From Paenibacillus sp. FSL R5-0912 (GTDB taxonomy: Bacteria > Bacillota > Bacilli > Paenibacillales > Paenibacillaceae), in assembly GCF_000758605.1 (NCBI RefSeq), contig NZ_CP009282.1:5642001-5706000 (forward strand): 64,000 nucleotides of DNA, read 5' to 3'. Below, piece by piece: positions 17,808-27,600 of this stretch; position 1 is the stretch's first letter; every line of letters starts with the position of its first letter. Made by a program: the position numbers and the translations under genes. A model generated the notes under the pieces. The model ran no database searches. It was given only the letters and a program-made list of their open reading frames with translations, and had not been told where the DNA came from.

Positions 17808-18038
17808 TATCGTCCCCTTATTCATCTTCCGGTTAATCCCGCTCATATCCATCTGTTTGTCGAACCCCCGCAGCAGTACGGCCTGCAGACGGTTTCTGAA
17901 CGCAGGAACCCCTTGGTTGGCGAGTGCGGCGGCATAGAAGGATGCATGCTGATCCAGGTACTGGAACGTGTAGAGCAGAGCGCCCTCCGTAGGAAAAAGC
18001 AGGGATAGAATATTTCTGTACCATCCGATTACTTCACC
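17799..18038 (-). pseudogene. Remnant of a TetR-family regulator (C-terminal domain only)
   Basis: An open frame without a start codon reads EVIGWYRNILSLLFPTEG, then ALLYTFQYLDQHASFYAAAL and an end at TGA 17799. This pattern (tyrosine-rich, xYLxxHxxFYxAAL) is that of the TetR_C_8-type ligand domain. About 78 residues remain; the DNA-binding half is gone, cut at TAA just before GEVIG. Its stop codon overlaps the last codons of the MFS gene on the other strand, which suggests that the PadR/MFS pair arrived by a recombination that destroyed this regulator. Confidence 0.65.
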
Positions 18039-18043
18039 TTATT

Positions 18044-18092
18044 AAAAAGGACAAAACCGCACCTTGGTAAAGGTAGCTGCTTTGTCCTTTTT
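18044..18092. terminator. Bidirectional terminator
   Basis: AAAAAGGACAAA (18044-18055) and TTTGTCCTTTTT (18081-18092) pair perfectly around a 25-base loop. A T run exists on either strand. It lies about 100 bp beyond the GH130 stop on the minus strand and probably ends that transcript. Confidence 0.8.
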
Positions 18093-18189
18093 GAATGAAG
18101 TTTACTTTTGAAATAAATCGTCTTAGTTTTTTATATGTGAATAGAAAGTCATCAATCTCAAGCAACGTGCTGATCTTTGAATAAAGAAC

Positions 18190-19035
18190 TCACTCCCCCA
18201 AACAAAGCTTGATTAGATCGTCCACATGGGCGGTAGCCAGGCATACCACCGTGTCGGCGGCTCCGTAATAGATTTCCACTTCACCGTCCTTCTCCAGCAC
18301 CATACCGCCGGGGAAAATGACGTCATTGCGGAAGCCCCCTTCCATCTCGTAGGGCGCTTCAGGCGCAAGCAGCGGCGATGCGCTCATGCCAAGGATTTTC
18401 TTCGGATTGTCAAGATCAAGCAGCATAATGCCGGCAGTATAACGCTTCTTCCAAGATGGCTCCCAGCTGTTTTTCCCTCTTGCAGGATCGATATCCACCG
18501 CATGGAACGTAGTGAGCCACCCCATGTCCGTCTTCACGGGCGGTGCGGCAGGGCCGATCTTGTCATTGGCAAACGGCACCTGCTCCACCGCCAGCAGCAG
18601 CTCGGAACGGCCCCAATAGATCAGATCCGGCGACTCCGAGATCCAGGCGTCGAACGGGTCCCTTCCTCCTCGGCTGTAGACGGTGAACGGCCGTTCCAGC
18701 CGGACATAGTTGCCGTGAATCCGCTCCGGGAACAGCACCATATTGCGCAAGTCCGGCGTCGACAAGCTCAAGATTTCAAAGGATTCGTCGCGCAGCTTGA
18801 AGACCGGCTTCGGCCCCGCCGTCCAGTGAATGCCGTCATCACTGAAGGCGATGCTGAGATCCGTTGTATGAGACGGCTCGAGGGTCTGCTTTTCCAGCGA
18901 GCCGTAGTCGTTGCGGAATACCATGACGTAGCGGCCGCCCAACTTGGCGACGCCCGCGTTGAAGACAAGCGCGGCGGAATACGGCACGCGGGCCGCATCC
19001 AGCACAGGATTGAATATCCAAGGTAGTCGTCCCAA
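18190..19035 (-). CDS. GH130-family beta-mannoside phosphorylase-like protein
   Basis: A 281-residue five-bladed propeller enzyme. Diagnostic stretches are NPVLDAARVPYSAALVFNAG, VMVFRNDYG, RDPFDAW, WLTTFHAVD and YYGAADTVVCLATA. GH130 enzymes phosphorolyse or hydrolyse beta-mannosides in the cytoplasm; the catalytic Asp is likely the one in DPFD. The end is complete. The beginning is unusual: the only in-frame start near the conserved NPVL is a TTG with no clear ribosome site, and the residues before it (GRLPWIF) do not resemble the usual RYxxNP opening. The N-terminus may have been replaced or damaged, so activity is uncertain. Confidence 0.8.
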   Translation of the reverse strand: MGRLPWIFNPVLDAARVPYSAALVFNAGVAKLGGRYVMVFRNDYGSLEKQTLEPSHTTDLSIAFSDDGIHWTAGPKPVFKLRDESFEILSLSTPDLRNMVLFPERIHGNYVRLERPFTVYSRGGRDPFDAWISESPDLIYWGRSELLLAVEQVPFANDKIGPAAPPVKTDMGWLTTFHAVDIDPARGKNSWEPSWKKRYTAGIMLLDLDNPKKILGMSASPLLAPEAPYEMEGGFRNDVIFPGGMVLEKDGEVEIYYGAADTVVCLATAHVDDLIKLCLGE

Positions 19036-19383
19036 TCTCCAGTTCCAATCCCAATATTACATACCTAGATTTCATCAAAAACATCAAATTTCTTCTTTAC
19101 ATAATCTCTTGTCGCCAATTGGGTGTGAATGCATGTTGGAGAGGAGTTCCATTCTCCGGCATCCAGAGCAGCCGTTCATTGACCTACCTTGTCAAACCTT
19201 GCAGGCCTAAGCGTCACTTCCTGAGAGGTTATAATCCTAGATTCCTACAATGCTGTCCTGTGAAAACAACGTGCGCACTACTATCTGTGCACACGTTGTT
19301 TGAAATGACCTTTGATAATGGAATTCTAATTATTGCTTGGTTTGATCGAATGTACTGACTTTGGGATTGAGCCTTTAAAGACT
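19036..19383. other. Intergenic stretch between GH130 and fructokinase
   Basis: About 350 bp without a supported gene. It holds the fructokinase terminator at 19264-19300 and presumably the promoter of the GH130 gene near 19050-19200, where AT-rich hexamers occur but no clear pair could be assigned. A plus-strand frame of 79 codons lacks a ribosome site. Confidence 0.45.
19264..19300 (-). terminator. Probable terminator after the fructokinase gene
   Basis: Inverted repeat of about 16 bp with two mismatches (AAACAACGTG arm against CACGTTGTTT). On the minus strand it is followed by TTTTCAC. It is 84 bp beyond the stop codon of the fructokinase gene. Confidence 0.6.
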
Positions 19384-20289
19384 CTAAACTCCCGATAATT
19401 TTTGTACCGTTGTGTGTGATCCTAACGCTCTTATCCCAAGTGCTAAGGCCCCACACAAGCCGGCATTATCGCCGAGCATAGGTGCGACAATGTAATGTTC
19501 GATCTCCGATACAATAGGCTTGGCACTCACGTATCCATTGAGAATGCTGCCTACCTGCTCTCGGATTATCGGGAATAACTGGACTTGCTTCATCACGCCC
19601 CCGCCTAGAATGACTTTCTTAGGGGATAACGTCAGGATGACATTCGATATGGCCTGCGCGATGTAGAACGCCTCCATCTCCCATGCCGGGTGGTCTTCCG
19701 GCAGTGTATCGCCCTTAGCCTTCCACCTTGCTTCCAGCGCCGGGCCGGCGGCCATTCCTTCCAGACAATCACCATGATAGGGACAATTGCCGCCAAAATC
19801 ATCGTTCGGATGCCGCCTTGTGAGGATATGTCCACCCTCTGGATGAACAAGTCCATGTACCAGGTTACCTTCGGTATATACGCCGACTCCTACGCCAGTC
19901 CCGATCGTATAGTAGACACAGCTATTCAATCCTTGTGCTGCACCCCATGTGGCTTCGCCCAGCGCGGCAGCATTAACGTCCGTATCCCAACCGACTGGAA
20001 CATCGAAGACCGATTTCAGCGTACCCACGAAATTATATCCGGACCAGCCAGATTTTGGCGTTGTCGTCACATAACCGTAAGTCGGACTGGAGGGTTCGAG
20101 GTCGACCGGACCAAACGATCCGATCCCTATACTATCGACTCTCTTATCCCGGAAGTAGGCGATGACATTCTCCATCGTCTCTTCAGGTCGACGCGTTGGA
20201 AAGTGAATCCGATCCTCAATCTCCCCTAATTCATTCCCGACACCACAGACAAACTTTGTTCCGCCTGCTTCAATTGCCCCGATACGCAT
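19384..20289 (-). CDS. scrK: ROK-family fructokinase
   Basis: A 301-residue kinase phosphorylating fructose (or mannose) at C6 in the cytoplasm. It has GAIEAGGTKFVCG at the N-terminus and the catalytic loop GWDTDVNAAALGEA. A zinc-type cluster HPNDDFGGNCPYHGDCLEG lies near residue 190 and LILGGGV-like KVILGGGVM near 240; the AGGTKFVC opening and the HxxxxCxxHxxC order are those of the ScrK/GmuE group. AAGGAGG lies before the ATG. Its start overlaps the end of the GH32 gene by 20 bp, so the two are translated from one message. Together they split sucrose or fructans and phosphorylate the fructose. Confidence 0.93.
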   Translation of the reverse strand: MRIGAIEAGGTKFVCGVGNELGEIEDRIHFPTRRPEETMENVIAYFRDKRVDSIGIGSFGPVDLEPSSPTYGYVTTTPKSGWSGYNFVGTLKSVFDVPVGWDTDVNAAALGEATWGAAQGLNSCVYYTIGTGVGVGVYTEGNLVHGLVHPEGGHILTRRHPNDDFGGNCPYHGDCLEGMAAGPALEARWKAKGDTLPEDHPAWEMEAFYIAQAISNVILTLSPKKVILGGGVMKQVQLFPIIREQVGSILNGYVSAKPIVSEIEHYIVAPMLGDNAGLCGALALGIRALGSHTTVQKLSGV

Positions 20290-21820
20290 GAGCTACCTCC
20301 TTGACCTCATCTCTCCATATGCTTCCCAGCTCATTGATCTGGAGCGATACCAGCTTTACGTTTCCGCCTACCGCGTAGAGCTCAAGTCCGTTGCTTTCGG
20401 AAGCGGGGAAAATCATGTCCGAGATGACCGCTGTACCCTCACCACCGAACACTTCTATTGAAGACCAATCCATGAAGATGGACATGCGTATACGGTTATT
20501 CACAGGCGGCAGCGGTGCCTGGTGCTTAGCTGCGAAGTCCGGATGGAAATTCGTAGTGCCTGATTTCGTGCGATCGACAAACAACTCCATCTTTAGGGTA
20601 TCGTACCCGACCACCGTTTCTTCATCTGCAGACTTTCTAACCTTCATTCCGAACTCCGTTGCGGTTCCAATTTCGAATTCCGCGATCAATTCCGCTTTAT
20701 TAATGGTGATGTCGGCCAGCGGATTCGTATCCGGAACCAAGGTCACATCCTCCAGAGCCATAAGCGGTGAACCTATCCTTCTCAATTCTTCAACCGGTTC
20801 TTGCACCAGACGAAGGCCTTCCCGATAGGTTCTCAACTTCAACTCTCGTGGAATGGATGCATTTCCCCGCCACTTGTCAGTCGGAAGCGTCCCGGCATAC
20901 CGCCAGTTGTTCATCCAGCCGATCCAGAGCTTACGTCCGTCTCCTTCCGGTATATCGCTCCAGGTGACGGCTGCATAGAAATCGGACCCGAAATCAATCC
21001 ATTTCACATCATGAATCGAAAGAATAGGCTCATCCAGTGTAAATGTCTTACCATTGAAGCTGCCGACGAAGTACATCATACCGGAGCCTCCTGCCGGTGG
21101 TTCAGGCTCACTCGGGTTCACTCCATTACAATCGCCCACACTTAGAATGAGCACCCACTTCTTCTGATTTGGATCACCATCGACATTCATCGAGAATAGA
21201 TCCGGACATTCATAAACGCCACGATGCGTTCCGATGACATCGGCGCCAAATGCACTAGCAAATGCCCATTCCTTCAAATTTGGAGAGGTGTAGAATTCCA
21301 CACGGTCTTGAACTGCCAGAGTCATAATCCAACTAGATGTATCCTCATGCCAGAATACCTTCGGATCGCGGAAATCAAGCGTCGTCTCCGGAAACAAGAC
21401 CGGGTTCCCTTCATATTTCGTCCAAGTCCGTCCCTTGTCTCTGCTGTAGGCGATGCTTTGAACCTGCGGCTTACCTGGTTGCACCTTGTTGTCGTTATTC
21501 GTATAGATTGCCACAAGCCCTGACCCATCCTCATCAAAAAAACCACTTGTGTTATGTGTATCGACGACCGCGCTTCCAGAGAAAATCGCACCGTCCTCAC
21601 CTGGCGGCAAGGAAGGTTCAAGCTCCTCCCAATGGACCAGATCGGAGCTTACCGCATGCCCCCAATGCATTCTCCCGAAATCGGGTTGGCTTGCGAACGG
21701 AGTGTGCTGATAAAAGAGGTGGTACTCATTCTCGTAATAAACCATTCCGTTCGGATCGTTCATCCAGTTTTTTTGTGGCGAATAATGATACTGCGGACGG
21801 AACTTCTCTGTATAATTCAT
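20270..21820 (-). CDS. GH32 beta-fructosidase (sucrase/levanase)
   Basis: A 516-residue GH32 enzyme: nucleophile Asp22 in WMNDPNG, the transition-state RDP in LDFRDPKVF, and the acid/base Glu in VYECPDLF. A C-terminal beta-sandwich ends with FMDWSSIEVFGGEG. No signal peptide is present after the chosen start, so it acts in the cytoplasm on imported sucrose or short fructans. A longer frame begins at 21919, but the ATG at 21820 has GGGAGGAGTGGGAG upstream. It is the first gene of a unit with ROK fructokinase and is divergent from a LacI-family regulator. Confidence 0.93.
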   Translation of the reverse strand: MNYTEKFRPQYHYSPQKNWMNDPNGMVYYENEYHLFYQHTPFASQPDFGRMHWGHAVSSDLVHWEELEPSLPPGEDGAIFSGSAVVDTHNTSGFFDEDGSGLVAIYTNNDNKVQPGKPQVQSIAYSRDKGRTWTKYEGNPVLFPETTLDFRDPKVFWHEDTSSWIMTLAVQDRVEFYTSPNLKEWAFASAFGADVIGTHRGVYECPDLFSMNVDGDPNQKKWVLILSVGDCNGVNPSEPEPPAGGSGMMYFVGSFNGKTFTLDEPILSIHDVKWIDFGSDFYAAVTWSDIPEGDGRKLWIGWMNNWRYAGTLPTDKWRGNASIPRELKLRTYREGLRLVQEPVEELRRIGSPLMALEDVTLVPDTNPLADITINKAELIAEFEIGTATEFGMKVRKSADEETVVGYDTLKMELFVDRTKSGTTNFHPDFAAKHQAPLPPVNNRIRMSIFMDWSSIEVFGGEGTAVISDMIFPASESNGLELYAVGGNVKLVSLQINELGSIWRDEVKEVAHAYRGN

Positions 21821-22286
21821 GTTTCTCCCACTCCTCCCCATAATACTCATTTGCAAAACATAAATGTGATTTTGGATACTTCTCTCGCGAAAGTAAGTGC
21901 TTCCATAAGTCACTGTCAACGGCTTAGCAAATTCAATTTACAACATCACGATTCCTTCGTCAAGACTTTTTATGACTATAAAAGTAAACATATGAACACA
22001 ACAAAAACACCATTTCATTTCAACAACGTAAAATTCATTGGTTTTTATGCTTAAAACAACGAAATATTAGTTTTTTATTATGAAAAAGCCATAACGAGGT
22101 GAATGCACACCGTCCATTTTTATTGTGCATTTGTTTACTTTTGAACAAAATGTAAACCTTATTAATCTCTCTTTTTACTTTTTATCTAATTGTTCATTTG
22201 TAACAATTAAGTTGACAATTACATTATTTTATACTACGATTATTTTGGTTGAGAACGCATTACTTCTGCTAAAGGAGCCATTATCT
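21821..22286. promoter_or_regulatory. Divergent control region of GH32 unit and LacI gene
   Basis: About 465 bp, very AT-rich, between divergent genes, so both promoters lie here. A spaced inverted repeat GTTTAC-N13-GTAAAC at 22133-22157 is the clearest symmetrical element and could serve the LacI regulator, but LacI operators are usually shorter and centrally CG. No firm -35/-10 call is possible. Confidence 0.4.
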
Positions 22287-23324
22287 TTGAACAAAGAAAA
22301 AGTAACCATTCAAGATATAGCCGATTCGCTTGGACTTTCTAGGAATACTGTATCCAAAGCATTAAATAATAATCCCTCTATACCGGATGAGACACGCAGC
22401 AAAGTGGTTAGGAAAGCTATCGATATGAATTACAAGCAGTTCGCCTTGTTCGAACAAGAAGGCACTCCTGCCAAAAAAACCGGTAATATCGCCCTGCTTA
22501 CTGCAAATATGCCGAACAATTCACATTTTGGCACATCACTGCTAAGCGGCCTCGAACAAAAAATCAGCTCCGAAGGCTTCAATTTGTCAATACATATCGT
22601 TCGAGAGAATGAACTCGATTCGTCGGCTCTTCCTGTGAATTTCGACAAAAGTAAAGTAGATGGCATTGTCTGTATCGAATTGTTCGACAAGAGCTACTCG
22701 GAGTTTATTACGTCATTCGGGATCCCGACATTATTCATTGACGCTTCAGCAGAACTGACATTTTCTGAGATGAAGGCAGATCTACTGCTGATGGAGAACA
22801 TTCACAGTACTTTCAGTCTAACGAAGAAGCTCATTGATGAAGGAATTACGGAGATCGGGTTTATCGGCGATTCCCGCCATTGCATGAGCTTCAACGAGCG
22901 TTGGGACGGGTTCACCAAAGCCATGTATGCCGCCCGGATTGATCTTGATGAATCCTTCTGCATTCTCGAAGACGACCGGCATATCGCTGACTATAAGTGG
23001 CTTAAGCAGCGACTAGCAAGCATGACTAACCTTCCACCCGCGTTCGTATGCGCCAATGACTACATCGCTATTAATGTCATTCGTATCTTAAAGGACCTAA
23101 ATATTCAAATTCCTGGTGAGGTTAGGGTCTGCGGATTCGATAATTCCCCCGAGTCGCGAATCGTGGAACCCCACTTGACCACCGTTCATATCCACCGATC
23201 CGAAATGGGCTTTCTTGCGGCCGAGATGCTTCTTTCCAAAATCGAAAATCCCGGTAGACCTCCACTGGTTACGCATGTTAAGACGATGCCGGTTTTCCGT
23301 CAATCGACGGGTCATGAGGAGTAG
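22287..23324 (+). CDS. LacI-family transcriptional regulator
   Basis: A 345-residue repressor. A LacI helix-turn-helix covers residues 5-50 (TIQDIADSLGLSRNTVSKAL), with a hinge region and a periplasmic-binding-protein-like sugar domain (IVCIELFD, GFIGDSRHCMSF, CANDYIAINVIRIL, RVCGFDNSPESR). An open frame extends upstream to 22125, but the added residues are hydrophobic and unlike the family. The TTG at 22287 follows AAAGGAG by ten bases and starts the conserved domain, so it is the real start. Divergent from the GH32-fructokinase unit, which it probably represses in the absence of sucrose or fructan. Confidence 0.92.
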   Translation: MNKEKVTIQDIADSLGLSRNTVSKALNNNPSIPDETRSKVVRKAIDMNYKQFALFEQEGTPAKKTGNIALLTANMPNNSHFGTSLLSGLEQKISSEGFNLSIHIVRENELDSSALPVNFDKSKVDGIVCIELFDKSYSEFITSFGIPTLFIDASAELTFSEMKADLLLMENIHSTFSLTKKLIDEGITEIGFIGDSRHCMSFNERWDGFTKAMYAARIDLDESFCILEDDRHIADYKWLKQRLASMTNLPPAFVCANDYIAINVIRILKDLNIQIPGEVRVCGFDNSPESRIVEPHLTTVHIHRSEMGFLAAEMLLSKIENPGRPPLVTHVKTMPVFRQSTGHEE

Positions 23325-23417
23325 ACAGTAGAAGAATGCCGTGGACTACGCGTTGGCAGAAGAGGAGTATTAAACGTGTCGGGACATATTCTTTCTAATT
23401 CCGGCGATTTGTAAAAC
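23325..23417. other. Chromosomal flank between LacI gene and island
   Basis: Short stretch with no gene. It ends at the left 105-bp repeat of the tRNA-Leu island. Confidence 0.5.
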
Positions 23418-23522
23418 AAACAAGGGTTCCAGCTCTAATGAGCTGAAACCCTTGTTGTTGTAGTGCCGAGGACGGGGGTCGAACCCGTACGGTACTCACG
23501 TACCGCAGGATTTTAAGTCCTG
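23418..23522. repeat. Left attachment repeat (attL), partial tRNA-Leu and terminator
   Basis: 105 bp identical to 35488-35592. It comprises the tRNA-Leu rho-independent terminator (hairpin 23421-23454) and the tRNA 3-prime half from the anticodon loop to the discriminator (23464-23522). After position 23522 the sequence leaves the tRNA (AAACAGG instead of TGCGTCTG), so the crossover lies in or beside the anticodon loop. Confidence 0.95.
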
Positions 23523-23648
23523 AAACAGGCTTTTTAACCATTTCTTAAAACCATAGAACTCTCGAATAAAAATCCTTTATCCATGCGGGTTAAAGGCACT
23601 TTTTTGTGTTCCTCATCTTCTAAGTCCAAGATATGTCGGACAGATTTA

Positions 23649-23669
23649 TGTTAGCAAAAATGTTAGCAA
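23649..23669. repeat. Paired TGTTAGCAA motif, left end of island
   Basis: Two copies of TGTTAGCAA separated by three A residues, 127 bp inside the left attachment repeat. The same motif pair occurs just inside the right repeat. Direct-repeat motifs near both ends are typical of tyrosine-recombinase arm sites; that role is inferred. Confidence 0.55.
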
Positions 23670-23713
23670 TATGAAGGGTAGAAACTTTGTATTTCTGCCC
23701 TTTATATGACAAT

Positions 23714-23742
23714 TGACATCATCGCTGCCAGCGATGCGCTCT
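23714..23742 (-). pseudogene. tRNA-Ala(GGC) fragment: anticodon arm and part of D arm
   Basis: On the minus strand this reads AGAGCGCATCGCTGGCAGCG and continues GATGATGTCA. It matches the D-arm end, anticodon arm and variable loop of tRNA-Ala with anticodon GGC, with about one mismatch. Both tRNA ends are absent. A complementary tRNA-Ala fragment lacking the anticodon occurs at 29407-29457. Confidence 0.5.
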
Positions 23743-23786
23743 GGCGTGGTGGTCAGGGGCACTGCCCGAAAAATCTTAAATAGAGA

Positions 23787-24680
23787 CTATTTAGAAGCCA
23801 ACCTTCCAAAATCAGGAGGTCTATGAAAATACTTATTATCTCCTTGTTTAGTAACACCAGTTTCTTGAACCTTTTCAACTTCACTCAGAGGCAAATGTAC
23901 AGATACTGCAGCCTGAATGTGATTGCCGTTTATTTGAAACACCTGCCGTTTATTGCGATCTCGCAGCGGAGTGAAAGCCACAGATCCACCATAATATCCT
24001 GTATTACAAATTACTACATTACATAACAACATTCGTTGCATAGTATCAGCTATCGATATAAACCCTGCAACGTCTGTATTATATGTTAATACGAAAAGTG
24101 TTTGAATCTGACTTTGTAAAATAGCTTGAACTGGGAGATTAAGAAAGTCAAAACATATGAGCACTGCAAAATTCCCTAATTTACTACTATTGAACTGATA
24201 TATTCGATTACCGTTGATAAATTCAAAACCATGTCCCGATAGAAGATTTTTTTCGTCTGGAGCAGGATGTAATTTGGGAATAGTAATTACGGTCGCATTC
24301 CCATTTTTAATTTTTCTTTTTTGGTAGAGATTATCAGGTATAACAACAAAAGCCTCATTGTGCAAGCGGATTTTCCCTGTTGGAGATGGATAAGGCTCTG
24401 CTCTATATTCTAATCCGCCCATAATAATACTACCATATCGTACGGCCCTTTCTTTAATATGGCTAAATAAGAACCTACGGGGAAGAAAGAGTTCAGGTAG
24501 CATCACAAAATGAGCGCCGTCCTGTTCTGATACTTTTAGTATAGAATCAAGTGAGTCCAACTGTAAATGTGGTTCTGAAAATTTGAATCCATCATTATGA
24601 TCAAGATAATAAAGTATATGGTGTTCGTGTATGGACTGTCCAATAGTGACAATTATCTCTTTTAATAATTCATTCTCCAT
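23787..24680 (-). CDS. Carbon-nitrogen hydrolase (nitrilase-fold) partner of the reverse transcriptase
   Basis: A 297-residue nitrilase-superfamily protein. The catalytic triad is complete: Glu63 in MLPELFLP, Lys136 in IPKLHPAPDEK and Cys176 in LICFDF. The ATG at 24680 follows AGGGAG and lies four bases after the stop codon of the reverse transcriptase, so translation is coupled. No signal peptide or membrane helix. Nitrilase domains are known partners of a subset of defence reverse transcriptases (fused in DRT type 1, the UG1 group). Here the domain is a separate downstream gene. The substrate (amide or nitrile) is unknown. It is the last gene of the unit. Confidence 0.85.
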   Translation of the reverse strand: MENELLKEIIVTIGQSIHEHHILYYLDHNDGFKFSEPHLQLDSLDSILKVSEQDGAHFVMLPELFLPRRFLFSHIKERAVRYGSIIMGGLEYRAEPYPSPTGKIRLHNEAFVVIPDNLYQKRKIKNGNATVITIPKLHPAPDEKNLLSGHGFEFINGNRIYQFNSSKLGNFAVLICFDFLNLPVQAILQSQIQTLFVLTYNTDVAGFISIADTMQRMLLCNVVICNTGYYGGSVAFTPLRDRNKRQVFQINGNHIQAAVSVHLPLSEVEKVQETGVTKQGDNKYFHRPPDFGRLASK

Positions 24681-24684
24681 CAAC

Positions 24685-27600
24685 TTACTCCCTTGTCAAC
24701 TTATCAATATCAATGAAGCGAATTTCACGTAATCCTGTATCACCAATAAAAAATCTATTTTCTAAAATAGAAAGATGTATTTTTAAACGCGTAAGATAGT
24801 CTGAAAATTTTTCTATTGGCTCTTTTTCAAGGGGGAGTAAAGGGAGTTCTTCTCCGAGTTCCAAAAAAGTGTTTTTATAAAATGACTTCTGATAGTTCAA
24901 AGACCCTGCGATTATTTCAGCCAGTTCGGTAGAAGGGAATTCCGCTTGAGCAATAATATCTGAAATTCTTTTCCACCCCTTCAGTTGGCTTATACCAGCA
25001 GACCAGGACTTGAAGTGTCTGTTTGATATAAGTCTCAGTAATAACATAGAAAAAGAATAGCAAAGTAAATACTCGTCATTCTTTGCAAAAGATACTTCTG
25101 TGTATGCCCATGCACTTAAGTAATACTCTGAAAAAATCACGAAATCTTCAGAAAATTTAAATTTACATAAATTTTTATCTGCTCTCCAATTTTTCCAGTC
25201 ATTTATATTAAATGCAATACGGTTTAAACTCACTTTAGAAATCAGAGGATTCTGAATATTAAAGATAGACACCAGCAACTCATTCTGTTCACTGTTACGT
25301 TCTTCTAATTCAATAGATAACACTCCACCAATAGAGATTAACAAAGAGGTGATTTCTCCTTCGGTTAGTGGTAACAACACTGGAGGTATATCTTTTACTT
25401 CTAACCATTGCGGGAGAATATTAATGATTTCCAACCAATCCTGAAGCGGGATATCCTCCACATCTAGGTCCACTGCAGATGAAGGAATATCATCATGAGT
25501 TTCTCTATCTAATGAAAAAGCCTTTTTTATTTTGTTAATATTTTCAATACGTGAATTTAAGTATTTTCTAACACGATGTTCTGTTGATACTTTTCCCAAG
25601 GCACTTGATAAACGATTGGCTGTTAAGACATCCGATTGACTGGCTAATAAAGTGATTGCTTGATTAAGTATTTCCATAACTCCGTTATAAATAGGTATAA
25701 CGTCAATTGAACTCTCTTTTAGTAGATGATTATCCTGATAGAAAGTGTATAAGTATTGTTCAGCCATTTCAATTAATTTGTGATAACCGTAAGTTGTAAT
25801 TTTCCCTTCACGTCCACCAGCAATTTCAATCCAGACACGTCCATGCCTTTTTTGTTTCCAATCCCAAGCCTGAGTATTAGTCGAGTCCAGCCTCTCCCAG
25901 ACCCATCCGATCCAGCTTTCTTCGTCTAGATACTCTCCCACTCTTATTCCTCTTGGACGATTACGTCTCCATATCTCACTCATAGTGGCAATTAACACAG
26001 CATCCTTACCATGTCCGGCTTTTTTATTCATAATTCTAAACAGACTATGGGCACGTCTAACACTTTTCATTGAGCTTTTTGTAACCAATTTTAAATCAGT
26101 AACTATTTTAGTGTTTGCAAATAGCCAATAGACAGCATATTGTTCGTGCCATGTTGGAATATTTGTTTGATACCATCCTGATACTTGTTCAAATATAATA
26201 TCTCTCATCCGGTTACGGTTCTCTTCTGAAACATTATTCCAATTTTCAGCAATAGCAAATAAAATTCGTGTGCGGATGTATGCACCATAAAAACCTGGCT
26301 GAGTTATATCATTAGTTTTTTTTGCTGATTTGAACATTTCAATAATTAGCGCCTCAGTAGTTTTGACAAAGGGTATCTCCATCAAATGAAGTACATAACA
26401 ATTGAGTAATGATATTTTGTACGGAAACTTCATGAAAGATCTTCTTAAGGTTTGCGTTACATTTTCATTAGCGTCCAACTCTCGGTATTGTGTATCTTTT
26501 GCCACTTTTCGAATTTTCCAAGCTGCAAACGATGACTTTGTATCACCCCTAATTTCCGCATCAGCAAACTCAGTGTTAACTAAGTCCATTAGCTCAGACA
26601 AATATCCTTCAAGTTCTTCTCCTCTCATAGCTCTAACTTGTTGGTCACCTAATTGCGATAGCTTGTCAATCAATGCTGTAGAACTCGGCAAGGTATCAAA
26701 ACGGCCCACTCTAGGACAATAAATCTCATCCTGAAAAATGCTATTTATCAGTTCATTGGCTTGCTTATTGGATATACCTTCTACACTTTCTTTTATTCTT
26801 TTTATTAGATCGCCCTTCAACCTTGGTTTTGTTTTGTCTTCAGAAATTTTTAAGTCGATAGGTTGAATTAGCTCTTGAATTTTGTCTATAACTTCACGAA
26901 TAACTGTTTCATCAGAAGATATAATCATGATATCGTCAGTATAACGAGTTAAATAAGTAACATGACCTTTTTCAGTCTGTTCATTCATAAACTCTTCCAT
27001 TGGATGATCTAAAATCTCAGTTAATACACAGTTTGCGAGGAATCCAGCGGCGACCAGCCCTGTTGGTAATGTATCACATATAGAATCTTTATTACTCATA
27101 TCTAACCCTATACCCTTAATCTCATCATCTTCTAGATAAGTAAGATCAGATTGAATATGACAGATTCGCTTCAGAACTTTAAACCAATTTTTCTTTGTAT
27201 CGAGTGTTATCACGCCATACTTACATAATTCAGTTAATCGAACTTTTAGAACTTTCTCAACTACCCTCATTTTTAAACTAGGATAAAACTTTGTAATATC
27301 AGCTTGTCCATAATATGCAATCGGAAAGACATCAAGCACATGTTTAAAATAGTCTTCTTGCTTTTTCCGTTGTAAACGAAGACTTCTTTGGAAACTCTCA
27401 TATAAATCATTATGCGTGTAATTAATCATAAGTCTTTGAAAGGTGTTGGAACCATTGTCAACAAGAGGATAATATTTCCGTCGCAACCGATTATTACAAC
27501 TCCAATTAACCATCCATTGCAAATTATTAATATTTGAATTATTCTCATCTGAATTTAATGAATATTCGTTAGTATCAAACCATTCACCTAACGTTAAAAC

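Noticed and set aside
22125..22286. Extended N-terminus of the LacI-family regulator
   Set aside because: The extra residues are hydrophobic AT-rich translation. The TTG at 22287 with AAAGGAG starts exactly at the DNA-binding domain.
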